DNA of 64,000 nucleotides from Paenibacillus sp. JQZ6Y-1. Lineage in GTDB: Bacteria > Bacillota > Bacilli > Paenibacillales > Paenibacillaceae. Position numbers and translations under genes: made by a program. Under the pieces are notes generated by a model. That model was not told where the DNA came from, did no database searches, and worked only from the letters and a program-made list of their open reading frames with translations. Location of the stretch: NCBI RefSeq assembly GCF_040719145.1, contig NZ_JBFDUZ010000002.1, positions 310,001 to 374,000 of the forward strand, read 5' to 3'. Positions 50,823-60,208 of the stretch are shown here, piece by piece. How positions within the stretch are numbered: the stretch's first letter is position 1; each line of letters starts with the position of its first letter.

Positions 50823-52289
50823 TTACGATGCAGACGGATTGCCTTCGCCGGTAAACAGGCGACGAATATCTTCACGCTTGGCTTTGGGGCCGAGCAGATA
50901 GATTTTGTCGCCAGGCAGTAGCATCGTATCGCCACGTGGCGTAATAATATCTTCGTTGCGTAAGACAGCGGTAATGAGCACGCTGGCCGGAAGATCAATC
51001 TCCTGCAATTCGCGGTTGATCAGCTTGCTCTGAGAGGTCAGCGTCATATGACTGATCTCGGAGTGCGTGCGCCCAGTTGCAACCAGCTCCATAATGGATG
51101 GCTGCTGATCAATCGTTTTGTCCACCAGACCAAGTTTTTGCGCGAGTGGCGAGATGGTCGTGCCTTGAATTAACGCTGAGGTTAGCACAACGAAGAAGAC
51201 TACGTTGAAAAAGAGCTGTCCATGCTCTACACCTGCCAGTAGAGGATAGGTGGCAAGCACAATCGGTACAGCACCGCGTAAGCCTGCCCATGAGAGCAGC
51301 GTCTTTTCACGGAAATTAAATTGGCTAAACATGAGACTGACGAACACGCCGAGTGGGCGCGCAATAATAATCAGTAGCAATGATAGTGCCAGACCTTGCC
51401 AGATGATGGATGGCAACTGCTCAGGGAAGACGAGCAGACCGAGCAGGACGAACATCAAGATCTGCATAATCCAGCCGAAGCCCTGATTGAATTGCAGAAT
51501 CGTCCGCCGATAGGTCAGATCGGAATTGCCCATCACCAGCGCCATTACATATACGCCGAGAAAGCCGCTTGCATGAGTAAGCGAGCTGACGCCGTACGTG
51601 AACAGGGCGCTAGAGATGGCCAGCACCGGATACAAACTGGACGTCTCGAAATTGATTTTGTTAATCAGGAATACGGATAATTTACCGCAGATTAACCCCA
51701 GTGCAAGCCCAAAGCCCATTTCCCATACAAATGAGAAAATCTCGCTCCAAATGCTAGTTGCTGGATTGTTCAGCAATTCGATAAACATAATGGTCAAAAA
51801 AACCGCCATCGGATCGTTACTGCCGGATTCCGCTTCTAGTGTGGAGGTGAGCCGGGTACGTACATTTTTGCCACTTAATACAGAGAAGACGGCGGCGGCA
51901 TCGGTTGAGCCAACAATCGAACCGAACAGCAGCCCTTCCATCAGACTCACGCCCAGAATAATATGAGCGCAATATCCGATCACAAACGCAGTCAGCAGTA
52001 CACCCACTGTTGCCAAGGATAGAGCAGGACGAATAATCGGGCGAATCTGGCGGAAGTCCGTCTGCATCCCGCCCTCGAATAGGATAATCACCAGCGCCAG
52101 TACACCGAACCATTGGGTAATAAACGCATTGTCATAATAAATGAATTTGCCAAGAACCATACCAGCAATAATAAAGAAGACCAGTGCTGGCATACCGAAC
52201 CGCGAGGAGAATTTGGCGGATAACACGCCAAGTAGTAGCAGGGTTCCCAGCAGTAAAATTAGATTGCTTGTCATTTCCGTTGCTTCCAT
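50823..52289 (-). CDS. CPA1-type K+(Na+)/H+ antiporter with TrkA-C domain (NhaP2/CvrA-like)
   Basis: A 488-residue membrane antiporter. About 12 segments span residues 8-395, with the family motifs VIILFEGGMQTDF, GSIVGSTDAAAVFSVL (ion-site Asp), EAESGSNDPMAVFLT and SWAGLRGAVPIVLATYPLL. The C-terminal cytosolic part (about 405-488) is a TrkA-C-like ligand-binding domain (LPASVLITAVLRNEDIITPRGDTMLLPGD), which commonly gates potassium/proton exchange in response to a nucleotide; cyclic-di-AMP is a known ligand for related Firmicute proteins. The ATG follows GGAGGGG. It is monocistronic. Confidence 0.9.
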   Translation of the reverse strand: MEATEMTSNLILLLGTLLLLGVLSAKFSSRFGMPALVFFIIAGMVLGKFIYYDNAFITQWFGVLALVIILFEGGMQTDFRQIRPIIRPALSLATVGVLLTAFVIGYCAHIILGVSLMEGLLFGSIVGSTDAAAVFSVLSGKNVRTRLTSTLEAESGSNDPMAVFLTIMFIELLNNPATSIWSEIFSFVWEMGFGLALGLICGKLSVFLINKINFETSSLYPVLAISSALFTYGVSSLTHASGFLGVYVMALVMGNSDLTYRRTILQFNQGFGWIMQILMFVLLGLLVFPEQLPSIIWQGLALSLLLIIIARPLGVFVSLMFSQFNFREKTLLSWAGLRGAVPIVLATYPLLAGVEHGQLFFNVVFFVVLTSALIQGTTISPLAQKLGLVDKTIDQQPSIMELVATGRTHSEISHMTLTSQSKLINRELQEIDLPASVLITAVLRNEDIITPRGDTMLLPGDKIYLLGPKAKREDIRRLFTGEGNPSAS

Positions 52290-52458
52290 GCGAACCCCTC
52301 CATTCGATTGAAATGTTGAAAAAGCATCAACTTTTGCGCTGAAATGCCGACATATAAATAGTGAGACTACAAAATGGAAATGGAACTTCGGAATTCCAGT
52401 ATAATCTTTTTTTACTAGAATGATTCAGCCTGAACGGTACGGGAAAAGAGGAACCCCT

Positions 52459-53994
52459 GTGAACGAATATCAACAATTTTTACGGAAAATGGTGCTGAAT
52501 TACATTCTGGGTTCCGTGCTCGCCGTTGCTGTTGTCGGCGGTATGCTCGTGCTTACAACGATAAATGGTTCGCTGTTACAAAATTTGAGAATGCTCGTTA
52601 TTATGCTAACTTCATTTGTATTTATGGTGACGGTGGAAGGGCTAACCTTCAGACATCACATACGCCCAATCCGTCAAGCATTTCAAGCGTCACAGCCAAC
52701 GGTCGAACAATTGGAGCAAGCGTACATGCAGTTGCATCGATTCCCCAAGTTAGCAGTATCCCGTATTATGATTCCTCATTTTATGGGATTGACGATTCCA
52801 GCGGTCATTATGGTAAGTATCGGCATTTATACCGGCTGGGTCACATTGCCATGGTATTACATTGGAATCGGTACCGCGGGTGCATTGATGGTTGCTAGTA
52901 TGCACGCCTTTATCGAATTTTTTCTGACATCAACGACGATACGACCTTTATTGCTGGCGATTAAGGCGCGATTACGAACATTATATGATCGCGATACACT
53001 CGGTTTGGAAAAGGTTTATCTGACGGTCCGCCAAAAGTATCAACTCAGTATTTTTCTGATGGGTGTATTTCCTGTGACTTTGTTTAGCCTTGCTGCGCAA
53101 ATTCGCTTGCAGGAAATGACCGGCATTAATGCAACGTCGTATTGGCAGTGGGCAGGTATGGTTATCTTCGTCAGTATCGTATTCAGTCTGTGCGGTGCGT
53201 TGCTATTAGCACGCGATGTAGAGCATCCGATCAACAATTTGTACAATGCGATGTCCCGCGTAGAGGCGGGAGATTTTAATGTGTATGCACAGGATTATTA
53301 CTCGGATGATTTCTCCCGCTTGATTCTCGGCTTTAACAACATGGTCAAAGGATTGAGCACACGCGATCAGCGGAATCAGCAGCTACTAGACAGTTATTTT
53401 GCTACGCTGGCGGCGGCGCTGGATGCACGCGATCCATATACTGCCGGTCACTCGGAGCGTGTTGCCGAATATGCGGTCAGCATCGCGGTGAGCGCTGGAC
53501 TGTGCGAATACGATATTGATCAGCTACGCAAAACGGCATTACTACACGACATTGGCAAAATCGGTGTAAAGGATTCTGTCCTGCTCAAGGATGGACGATT
53601 GACCGATGAAGAATTTGACCAGATCAAAAAGCATCCTGAAATGGGCGAAAGTATTCTACAACGTGTGGAGCCAGCAGATGCGATGCGCCCTTACTTGCCT
53701 GGCGTGCGTTCCCATCATGAGCGCTTTGACGGCAAAGGCTATCCAGATGGATTGAAGGGTGCCAGCATACCGCTGTTCGGCCGCATTATCGCGGTAGCGG
53801 ATGCGTTTGACGCGATGACGTCTGACCGTCCATACCGCAAAGGAATGCCTAAGGAAAAAGCGATTGCCATTTTGGAAGAAGGTCGCGGTACCCAATGGGA
53901 CCCGCAGCTTGCCACACTGTTCATCGACGAATACCGCCGCAATCAAAAGCAAGAAGAAGTGACACTGCCTGTACAGCATAAGGAATCGGTGTAA
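52459..53994 (+). CDS. HD-GYP domain protein, probable cyclic-di-GMP phosphodiesterase
   Basis: A 511-residue membrane protein. Four membrane segments in the first 270 residues precede a HAMP-like stretch and a full HD-GYP domain: DPYTAGHSERVAEYA, LLHDIGKIGVKDSVL (the HD), KKHPEMGESIL, HHERFDGKGYPDGLKG (the GYP) and VADAFDAMTSDRPYRKGM. All metal ligands appear present, so cyclic-di-GMP hydrolysis is expected. The start is taken as the GTG at 52459, because AAGAGGA stands six bases before it; an ATG at 52420 has no site. It is monocistronic with a strong terminator. Confidence 0.92.
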   Translation: MNEYQQFLRKMVLNYILGSVLAVAVVGGMLVLTTINGSLLQNLRMLVIMLTSFVFMVTVEGLTFRHHIRPIRQAFQASQPTVEQLEQAYMQLHRFPKLAVSRIMIPHFMGLTIPAVIMVSIGIYTGWVTLPWYYIGIGTAGALMVASMHAFIEFFLTSTTIRPLLLAIKARLRTLYDRDTLGLEKVYLTVRQKYQLSIFLMGVFPVTLFSLAAQIRLQEMTGINATSYWQWAGMVIFVSIVFSLCGALLLARDVEHPINNLYNAMSRVEAGDFNVYAQDYYSDDFSRLILGFNNMVKGLSTRDQRNQQLLDSYFATLAAALDARDPYTAGHSERVAEYAVSIAVSAGLCEYDIDQLRKTALLHDIGKIGVKDSVLLKDGRLTDEEFDQIKKHPEMGESILQRVEPADAMRPYLPGVRSHHERFDGKGYPDGLKGASIPLFGRIIAVADAFDAMTSDRPYRKGMPKEKAIAILEEGRGTQWDPQLATLFIDEYRRNQKQEEVTLPVQHKESV

Positions 53995-54067
53995 CCAACA
54001 GCATGTAGTAGCTACACGCCAAACATGAGACAACAAAAAGGCCTGATGATTCACAATCACAGGCCCG

Positions 54068-54116
54068 CAGCCTGCACAATGGGGAAAGAGTAAGCCCTCG
54101 TTGTGCAGGCTGTTTT
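54068..54116 (+). terminator. Terminator of the HD-GYP gene
   Basis: CAGCCTGCACAA (54068-54079) pairs perfectly with TTGTGCAGGCTG (54101-54112), followed by four Ts. Confidence 0.8.
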
Positions 54117-54187
54117 GCATGTATTGGACCTGTAGGGATCTCCCAGGTGAAGCGTTTGAATACGATCCTCCGTATCCATCGTATGGA

Positions 54188-56866
54188 TTACGGGATCATT
54201 TTGGTCTTTTTAGCTTTTTGCGCCATTTTCTCGGTAAGTGGTCCAAGTGGCTTTTTGAATAGCAACGCGAATAGGATAAATAACAGTACAAAGCCGATCA
54301 GATACATAATATCCTTGTACACAGTCGTCATTAGCATACCGCCCACCGTTTCGCGCAGCAGCTCCACCGCATACGTAAAAGGAAACCACGGATGAATTGC
54401 TTGGAAAAAGGTTCCCGTCATGCTGACAGGGAATGTACCGCCGGAGCTGGAAAATTGCAGCACCAGTAGAATGATCGCTAGCCCTTTTCCGATATTGCCA
54501 AATACGGACACTAGCGTGTATACCAGCGTTACGAATACCATACTAATCAGCATGCTCATTGTGACAAACCAGATAGGCGACGCGACATAGGCGCCAAGGA
54601 TGAAAATATCACCCATCGCAATAATAAACGCCTGTACTAGCCCAATCGTCATAAAGGTAGCCAGTCGTCCAAAATACACTTGATACGGACGGAAGCGTCG
54701 CTCTGGATCATCCACCTCTGCTTTGAACATGGAGATGAGCAGCATACCGCCTACCCAGATCGACAGTGTCGTATAAAACGGCGACATGGATGAGCCGTAG
54801 TTTGGAATCGGATATGTGCGTACTTGCTTCAGCTCTACGGGGCTGGATAGGAAATCGCTCTCCTGCTGAATATCACCCTTGAGCCATTTAATAATCTGGG
54901 ACAGCTCGCTATCGCTATTTTTGAGCACGCGCACCTTGTCAGCGGCGTTGCGGACTGATTTTTCCAAACCAGGCAGATCGTTCCGAACAAAGTCACCCAC
55001 CTTATGCACTGCATCCTCGGCTTCCGGTAGCTTGTTCTGGATCAGATCGCTAATCTTGGTCAGCTCCTGCTCCGCCTTCGGCAAATCGTCACGAACAAAA
55101 TCCGCTGCCTCGTGAATCTTATTCTCAATCTTCGGCAGATCATTATTTACAAACGCTGCTGCCGTATTCACTAGCTCGGTAAACTGATCCATCCGGCTCT
55201 GAATCAATTCATTGGCATCATGCAGCTTCTGGCGAATCGTTGGCAAATCGTTTTTGATCCGCGCCAGCTCCTGTTGTCCGAATTGCACGCCACTTTGGGC
55301 ATCGCTCAGTACAGCAGCAATATCTGGCAGCGTATTGTTGGCGGTATTCAGTACATCAGAAGCATCCTTGGCAACGGTCTTGAGCTTGTCCAGACCTTCA
55401 TTAATGTCAGGCACAATCTTGGAATCGTACACGGACAGCAGATCGCCCAGCGCATCACTCACATTGGTAGATAGCTCGCGCAGGTTGTTCAAAATATCCT
55501 TGGCAGGCTGCTGACCATTCTGAATCGCCTGACTGATGCTCTGCACCAAGCCAATCTGACGTTCCATCAGATCATGAATATTGTTCAATCGATTGATATT
55601 GTCAGTCAGCGGTTGATTCGGCAGTACATTGTTCAAACGGGTAAGCAGATCGGTAATCCGCTCTACAATTGCCGCCCCACGTGTTAGCCGCGTTTCCAAA
55701 AAGGACAGGGAATCAATCGCCGTCTGCGGATCAATATCGGCATTGTCGATAGCGTCAACCAATTGCGTCGTCGCATCGGCAGTCTGTTGCAGCAGCACTA
55801 GATTCTGACGAATGACAGGTGCGATGGCATCGAATGCACCATCGTTGTCATCCAGAAACGTATTGACCTTATCGGCAAAATCAGAGCCGATGCTCGTAAT
55901 CTCCTGCACCTTCGGCAATGTTTGCTGAGCGGTAGAGATAATGCTTGCCAGCTTGTCGGCGTCTGTAATCGCCTGATCCAGCGCATCCTCCACCTTGTAG
56001 AAGTTCTGATCCAGCTCGTTAACTTTATTCGCAGCTTTGCGAATGTCAGGCAGGCGTTTTTGCAATTCTAGAATAGCATTGCCTGCTTCCTTGATCTTCG
56101 GTAGATTGTCCTCTACCTTGAGAATCATCTGCCCAGCTTGTTCGATCTCTGGGATACGCTTTTGTAGCTCGACGATCTTTTGTGCTTGGGCGTCGATCTG
56201 CGGCAGTTTCTTTTCCAACTCTAGTGCTTGATCGGCAAACTGGTTAATTTCCGGTAGACGCGCTTCCAGCGTTAGAATTTTGTTCTCAATATTGCGAATG
56301 GTTGGCAGTTCTTCCTCCAGCTTGATACCGGCTTCCTGCATCTTGGTCAGCACGGCTTCGCTGGCGGTCTCGATAAATTCCTCGCTAATCTCCTGCGTTA
56401 ATGTGGTCGCGCCTTTATCAGTGATTTTGGGTGCGATGGCGCTGATCTTTTCATTGACGGTGTAGACGATCTGCGGCTTGACCGGATCATCGGTCAGAAT
56501 GCTGCCAATCTTCTCGGAAAAGTCGGACGGAATCAGGATAGTGGCATAATAATTGCCGTTATCTAGCCCTTTTTGTGCTTGTTTCTCGTCCACAAACGTC
56601 CAACCGAGCTTGTTGTTCTTTTTCAGATTGGCAACGACTTGATCACCAACATTGACCTGCTTGTTTTGAATCTTGGTGCCTTTATCCTGATTGGTCACTG
56701 CGATGATGATGCCGGACGTATTGCTGTACGGGTCCCACATTGCCTTGATATTAAACCAAGCATAGACAGACGGCAGCAGCATGATCGCAATGACCAGCAA
56801 AATGCCGGTCGACACACTGAACAGGTTTTTCCAGTCGGTTTTGTAAATAGTCCAGATATTTTTCAT
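54188..56866 (-). CDS. YhgE/Pip-type membrane protein with long repeat-rich extracellular domain
   Basis: An 892-residue protein with one N-terminal membrane segment (about 17-37), a very long outside domain (about 40-680) and five to six C-terminal segments (about 680-880), the ABC-2-like architecture of YhgE, Pip and YueB. The outside domain is largely coiled coil built from a repeat of about 22 residues centred on LP: RLPEIN, KLPQID, RIPEIE, NLPKIK, RLPDIR in the first half and DLPKIE, DLPKAE, KLPEAE, DLPGLE in the second. It probably spans the cell wall; related proteins serve as phage receptors. The ATG at 56866 has only GGTGG before it. No type VII genes are nearby. Confidence 0.85.
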   Translation of the reverse strand: MKNIWTIYKTDWKNLFSVSTGILLVIAIMLLPSVYAWFNIKAMWDPYSNTSGIIIAVTNQDKGTKIQNKQVNVGDQVVANLKKNNKLGWTFVDEKQAQKGLDNGNYYATILIPSDFSEKIGSILTDDPVKPQIVYTVNEKISAIAPKITDKGATTLTQEISEEFIETASEAVLTKMQEAGIKLEEELPTIRNIENKILTLEARLPEINQFADQALELEKKLPQIDAQAQKIVELQKRIPEIEQAGQMILKVEDNLPKIKEAGNAILELQKRLPDIRKAANKVNELDQNFYKVEDALDQAITDADKLASIISTAQQTLPKVQEITSIGSDFADKVNTFLDDNDGAFDAIAPVIRQNLVLLQQTADATTQLVDAIDNADIDPQTAIDSLSFLETRLTRGAAIVERITDLLTRLNNVLPNQPLTDNINRLNNIHDLMERQIGLVQSISQAIQNGQQPAKDILNNLRELSTNVSDALGDLLSVYDSKIVPDINEGLDKLKTVAKDASDVLNTANNTLPDIAAVLSDAQSGVQFGQQELARIKNDLPTIRQKLHDANELIQSRMDQFTELVNTAAAFVNNDLPKIENKIHEAADFVRDDLPKAEQELTKISDLIQNKLPEAEDAVHKVGDFVRNDLPGLEKSVRNAADKVRVLKNSDSELSQIIKWLKGDIQQESDFLSSPVELKQVRTYPIPNYGSSMSPFYTTLSIWVGGMLLISMFKAEVDDPERRFRPYQVYFGRLATFMTIGLVQAFIIAMGDIFILGAYVASPIWFVTMSMLISMVFVTLVYTLVSVFGNIGKGLAIILLVLQFSSSGGTFPVSMTGTFFQAIHPWFPFTYAVELLRETVGGMLMTTVYKDIMYLIGFVLLFILFALLFKKPLGPLTEKMAQKAKKTKMIP

Positions 56867-57018
56867 GTTATGGCATTACCACCCGGTCTTATATTTATGG
56901 AGTCAGCCGTATGCAAAGTACGGCATGTAGAGTAAGCACTTCAATAGCAGTAGTTATTACCCTCAAAAGGCGTGCTTGCTTCCTGAATGAATGCTGGAGT
57001 TGTGTTTTGCCGATATAT

Positions 57019-57729
57019 TTAATTTTGTGCTGGCTTGCGAAAGGCGAATATCGCGATGGATAGTACAATCAGCATAATGATAATTACGATCCAAATACTA
57101 AGCAGCGCGTAGCGTTGTTCCACAATTGTAGCAATCACTGCACCGCCGCCATAGATTAGAATCGCTGCACTACGCAGCAAGGTTTCGGCAAGCGGCCAGC
57201 CGTCACGCGCCGCTGATCCGTCACGTCGCGCCAGTTGACGCAAACGGGCAGTTACATCCTCCACGACACTTGCCATATTGTTCGTCAATACGGTGGTGGA
57301 GATACCCGCCACTCCAAGTCGACGCGCCATCGTTGTCTGCGTGCCCATCGTAAAGCTGAGCAGCGCGATCAGACCATATTCTACTGCTGGAATGAGCAGC
57401 GACTGCGCCATCACCGAGAAGAGTAGGAAAAAGACGAGCTGGATAATTACCAGCACAGTCAATCGCGGCGACCATAATCCGGTAGGCTTGCTGCTGCCTA
57501 ACATGAGTCTGGCGACAGCATTACCGATAATAAATCCAGCAAAGGCTACCCCAGAGCGCAAAAAGGATACCGTATGCAGATTGCCAATCGCCATTCCCAT
57601 TACGATAATATTGCCAGTCATATTAGCGGTGAATACTCTGCCCAGATTCAGATAGCCGATCACATCGACGATGCCTGATACTAAGCAGAGCAGTAAAATA
57701 ATCAAATTGCGGTACACCTTTAGGTTCAC
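57019..57729 (-). CDS. YoaK/DUF1275-family membrane protein
   Basis: A 236-residue integral membrane protein with six to seven segments. The family features are SGIVDVIGYLNLGRVFTANM in segment 1, MTGNIIVMG, and GTQTTMARRLGVAGISTTVLTNN in the middle. It is of unknown transport or signalling role. The start is a GTG at 57729, chosen because AAGGAG stands ahead of it. It precedes the YhgE-type gene by about 150 bases on the same strand, so they may be cotranscribed. Confidence 0.85.
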   Translation of the reverse strand: MNLKVYRNLIILLLCLVSGIVDVIGYLNLGRVFTANMTGNIIVMGMAIGNLHTVSFLRSGVAFAGFIIGNAVARLMLGSSKPTGLWSPRLTVLVIIQLVFFLLFSVMAQSLLIPAVEYGLIALLSFTMGTQTTMARRLGVAGISTTVLTNNMASVVEDVTARLRQLARRDGSAARDGWPLAETLLRSAAILIYGGGAVIATIVEQRYALLSIWIVIIIMLIVLSIAIFAFRKPAQN

Positions 57730-57933
57730 TTGCCATTCTCCTTACGTACAACCGTATCGTCCCATCTGCGGAACGGTAGTGCTTTTTTAATATCGTTCTA
57801 TGTTTATGTTACCATAACGCGTCCAATATGATGGCATAAGACATGAATGAGGAGTGGCTTGTAATATTTACCAAAAGGTAACTATTTTATAAAAACACTT
57901 GCATCTTCGTTGGAAGTACGATAGTATTACATT

Positions 57934-58016
57934 GCATCTGACAACGACATAGAAGGCACATAACATAAAGGACGGCTGTAGAATCCTCTCGGGGGAGCTA
58001 CAGCCGTCTACTTTTA
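57934..58016 (+). ncRNA. Possible small RNA between divergent genes
   Basis: A promoter-like TTGCAT (57899-57904), 17-base spacer and TAGTAT (57922-57927) is followed by about 80 bases ending in a hairpin, GACGGCTGTAG (57971-57981) paired with CTACAGCCGTC (57998-58008), and a moderately T-rich tail. The hairpin lies between the 5' ends of the YoaK-type and TetR genes, so it is not the terminator of either. The remainder of 57730-58126 is AT-rich and empty. Confidence 0.28.
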
Positions 58017-58026
58017 TATTTAGTAT

Positions 58027-58055
58027 TTGACTGATCGTTACAAAATAGGTATACT
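58027..58055 (+). promoter_or_regulatory. Promoter of the TetR gene with operator in the spacer
   Basis: TTGACT at 58027-58032, 17-base spacer, TATACT at 58050-58055. The spacer contains ATCGTTACAAAATAGG, whose core recurs in the operator-like dyad before the MFS gene. Confidence 0.65.
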
Positions 58056-58126
58056 GATCTCAATTCTGAAATCAAGCTGACCTTCCAGATGGAAGTACGT
58101 TGGATCAGATCAAAGGAGGGAGCATC

Positions 58127-58741
58127 TTGCCTGCACCAGGTAGACCACGGGAATTTAAAGATCAGCGTGTAGTGGAAGCTGCAGTCGAAGCATTTATGCA
58201 AAAAGGATATGCTGCCTGCTCGGCACAGGACCTATGCGAGAAGACTGGATTGGGCAGGGGCAGTCTGTATAACGCCTTTGGCAACAAGCATGATCTGTAT
58301 ATTGAAGCGCTGGAGTATTACGATTTGCAAGGGGTAAACGATCAGCAGGAAATTTTGCAGCGTCCGATTTCAGCTAAGGAGCGTTTGCAGGCGTTGCTGG
58401 ATTTTCCAATGGCGTTTGACTTTGGCGAGGAGCATAAGCCTGGCTGTCTCGTTATCAATTCAGCGATGGAGCGCGGCGGGATGGACGACGATGTGGATCG
58501 GATTTTTCGGCGACATGTTGATTTATTGGAGGATATGATTGTTGCTGTGCTGAAGGAAGCGGTAGAAAGCGGCGAATTGCAGCTGCCGGATTCGCAGTCA
58601 ACGGATACTCAAGTAGCAGAACTGGCGGCGATGCTGTTGAGCAGCTTTTACGGAATGCGTGTATTGAACAAAGGCACGCAAAATCGCGAGCTTGCCCATC
58701 GGATCGCAAGTGGAACATTAACGGCGATCTTTGGCGGATAA
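58127..58741 (+). CDS. TetR/AcrR-family regulator of the adjacent MFS exporter
   Basis: A 204-residue repressor. The helix-turn-helix is CSAQDLCEKTGLGRGSLYNAF (about 32-52), preceded by GRPREFKDQRVVEAAVEAF; the ligand domain carries the GCLVINSAMERG stretch common in the YxaF/AcrR-type C-terminal group. The start is the TTG at 58127, because AAAGGAGGG is nine bases upstream; another TTG at 58100 has none. The MFS gene follows 118 bases later. Related sequences in its own promoter and before the MFS gene suggest it represses both. Confidence 0.88.
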   Translation: MPAPGRPREFKDQRVVEAAVEAFMQKGYAACSAQDLCEKTGLGRGSLYNAFGNKHDLYIEALEYYDLQGVNDQQEILQRPISAKERLQALLDFPMAFDFGEEHKPGCLVINSAMERGGMDDDVDRIFRRHVDLLEDMIVAVLKEAVESGELQLPDSQSTDTQVAELAAMLLSSFYGMRVLNKGTQNRELAHRIASGTLTAIFGG

Positions 58742-58825
58742 ATGCGAATTGACGGCAAGGATCGTCTCACTGGCTCAAGCCTCAAAACTGGCATTGGATA
58801 TGCCGGTTTGTTTTTTGGACAATTC

Positions 58826-58841
58826 TGTAACGATTATTACA
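58826..58841 (+). promoter_or_regulatory. Operator-like dyad before the MFS gene
   Basis: TGTAA-N6-TTACA with CGATTA between the arms. Its reverse complement contains ATCGTTACA, also found in the TetR promoter at 58034-58042, and both sites are followed by AAATAGG. It lies just before the MFS ribosome site. Confidence 0.55.
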
Positions 58842-58859
58842 AAATAGGAGGAAAAAAAG

Positions 58860-60026
58860 ATGCCTATCACAGTGTACATACTTGGATTGATTATGTTTGC
58901 GATGACAACCTCGGAATTTATGGTGGCGGGAATGATGAGCGAATTGTCACAGCAATTTGGCGTATCGATTGCGATGATCGGTTATCTCATCTCTGCGTAT
59001 GCGGGAGCGATGGCAGTAGGCGGACCATTGCTGGCGATTTTCCTTAGTAAAATACCGAAAAAAACCGCGTTAATGCTGCTGGTGATCATCTTCCTCGCCG
59101 GGCAGACACTGGGCGCATTATCATGGAATTATGAAAGTATGATGGTGGCGCGGATATTAACGGGGATCTCGTCGTCGGCAGCGTTTGGTATTGCGATCTC
59201 GATTTGCTCTGATCTGGTGCATGAACAGCTGCGTGGACGGGCGGCTTCGGTCGTGCTCAGCGGTGCGATGCTATCCAATATCGCTGGATTACCGCTAGCT
59301 ACCGCAGCGACGCAGGCTTGGGATTGGCGTACTAGTTTCTGGATTGTGGACGTATTCGTATTGCTATCAGGTCTGGTATCATTGCTGCTCATTCCAGCAC
59401 TGGCTTCGACTGGGGGCAAGGCGGTATCAGAATGGACATCCTTCCGCAAGAAAGGGCTGTGGGCAGCGTATATGACCAGTATGTTCATTATTGGGGCGAC
59501 CTTTGCGGCATTTAGTTATTTTTCACCGATTCTCACCGGATTGTCGGGATTTCAGGCGAGTACCGTGCCGTGGCTGCTCGTGCTGTACGGCGCAGCTACC
59601 GTATTCGGCAATATCGTCGTAGGGCGATTGGCAGATCGGTATATGATGAAAGTGCTGGTGGGCGGCTTGGTGCTGCTGTTGATCGGATTGCTGGGCTTCG
59701 CCTTGTTCGCACAGGTGAAAATCATCGTGCTGGCTGCCATGCTGATGATCGGTTTAACTGGCATTACGCTGAATCCAGCGATGTCGACCAGAGTCATGCG
59801 GGCAGGAGGAAGTGGAATGCTGGTCAATACAGTGCACACCTCGTTCATTACGCTCGGTGTGCTGCTCGGCTCATCCATCGGCGGGCGTACCATGGATCAC
59901 GGCTATGGCTTGACCGCACCGCTCTGGACAGGTGTAGTACTCGCAGTACTGGGGCTGGTATCGTTAGTTCCGGTATTGCTGCCGGTCGCGCGTCGTCAGG
60001 CGTTACAGGTATCGAAAAAGCTATAA
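58860..60026 (+). CDS. MFS exporter, DHA1 (AraJ/YdhP-like) type
   Basis: A 388-residue transporter with 12 predicted segments. Evidence is TTSEFMVAGMMSELSQQFGV in segment 1, LISAYAGAMAVGGPLLAIFL, the SKIPKK cytoplasmic turn and RILTGISSSAAFGIAIS, all typical of the sugar/drug efflux group that includes AraJ and YdhP. The ATG follows AGGAGGAA. It follows the TetR gene on the same strand and has its own operator-like dyad, so it is inducible efflux. The substrate is unknown. Confidence 0.9.
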   Translation: MPITVYILGLIMFAMTTSEFMVAGMMSELSQQFGVSIAMIGYLISAYAGAMAVGGPLLAIFLSKIPKKTALMLLVIIFLAGQTLGALSWNYESMMVARILTGISSSAAFGIAISICSDLVHEQLRGRAASVVLSGAMLSNIAGLPLATAATQAWDWRTSFWIVDVFVLLSGLVSLLLIPALASTGGKAVSEWTSFRKKGLWAAYMTSMFIIGATFAAFSYFSPILTGLSGFQASTVPWLLVLYGAATVFGNIVVGRLADRYMMKVLVGGLVLLLIGLLGFALFAQVKIIVLAAMLMIGLTGITLNPAMSTRVMRAGGSGMLVNTVHTSFITLGVLLGSSIGGRTMDHGYGLTAPLWTGVVLAVLGLVSLVPVLLPVARRQALQVSKKL

Positions 60027-60100
60027 GGAAGCGTAACCCATTTCGCTCTGCAATGATCTTCCCGTGATCATAAGAAAGCGCAGGAATGACCCTAGCATAC

Positions 60101-60142
60101 AAAAGCCCTCTCCATTTGGAATACGATGGAGAGGGCTTTTTC
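60101..60142. terminator. Bidirectional terminator
   Basis: AAAAGCCCTCTCCAT (60101-60115) pairs perfectly with ATGGAGAGGGCTTTT (60126-60140), 15 pairs, between the convergent MFS and acetyltransferase genes. Confidence 0.92.
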
Positions 60143-60208
60143 CATATCAAAGTATGAAGATATTTCTAAGAGAATATTCCCATGATGCGCACTACTAGTC
60201 ATTGCCTG

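Noticed and set aside
54188-56866. Type VII secretion component (YueB/EsaA)
   Set aside because: The architecture is similar, but no WXG100, EssC/YukB or other type VII gene is nearby, so the YhgE/Pip label is safer.
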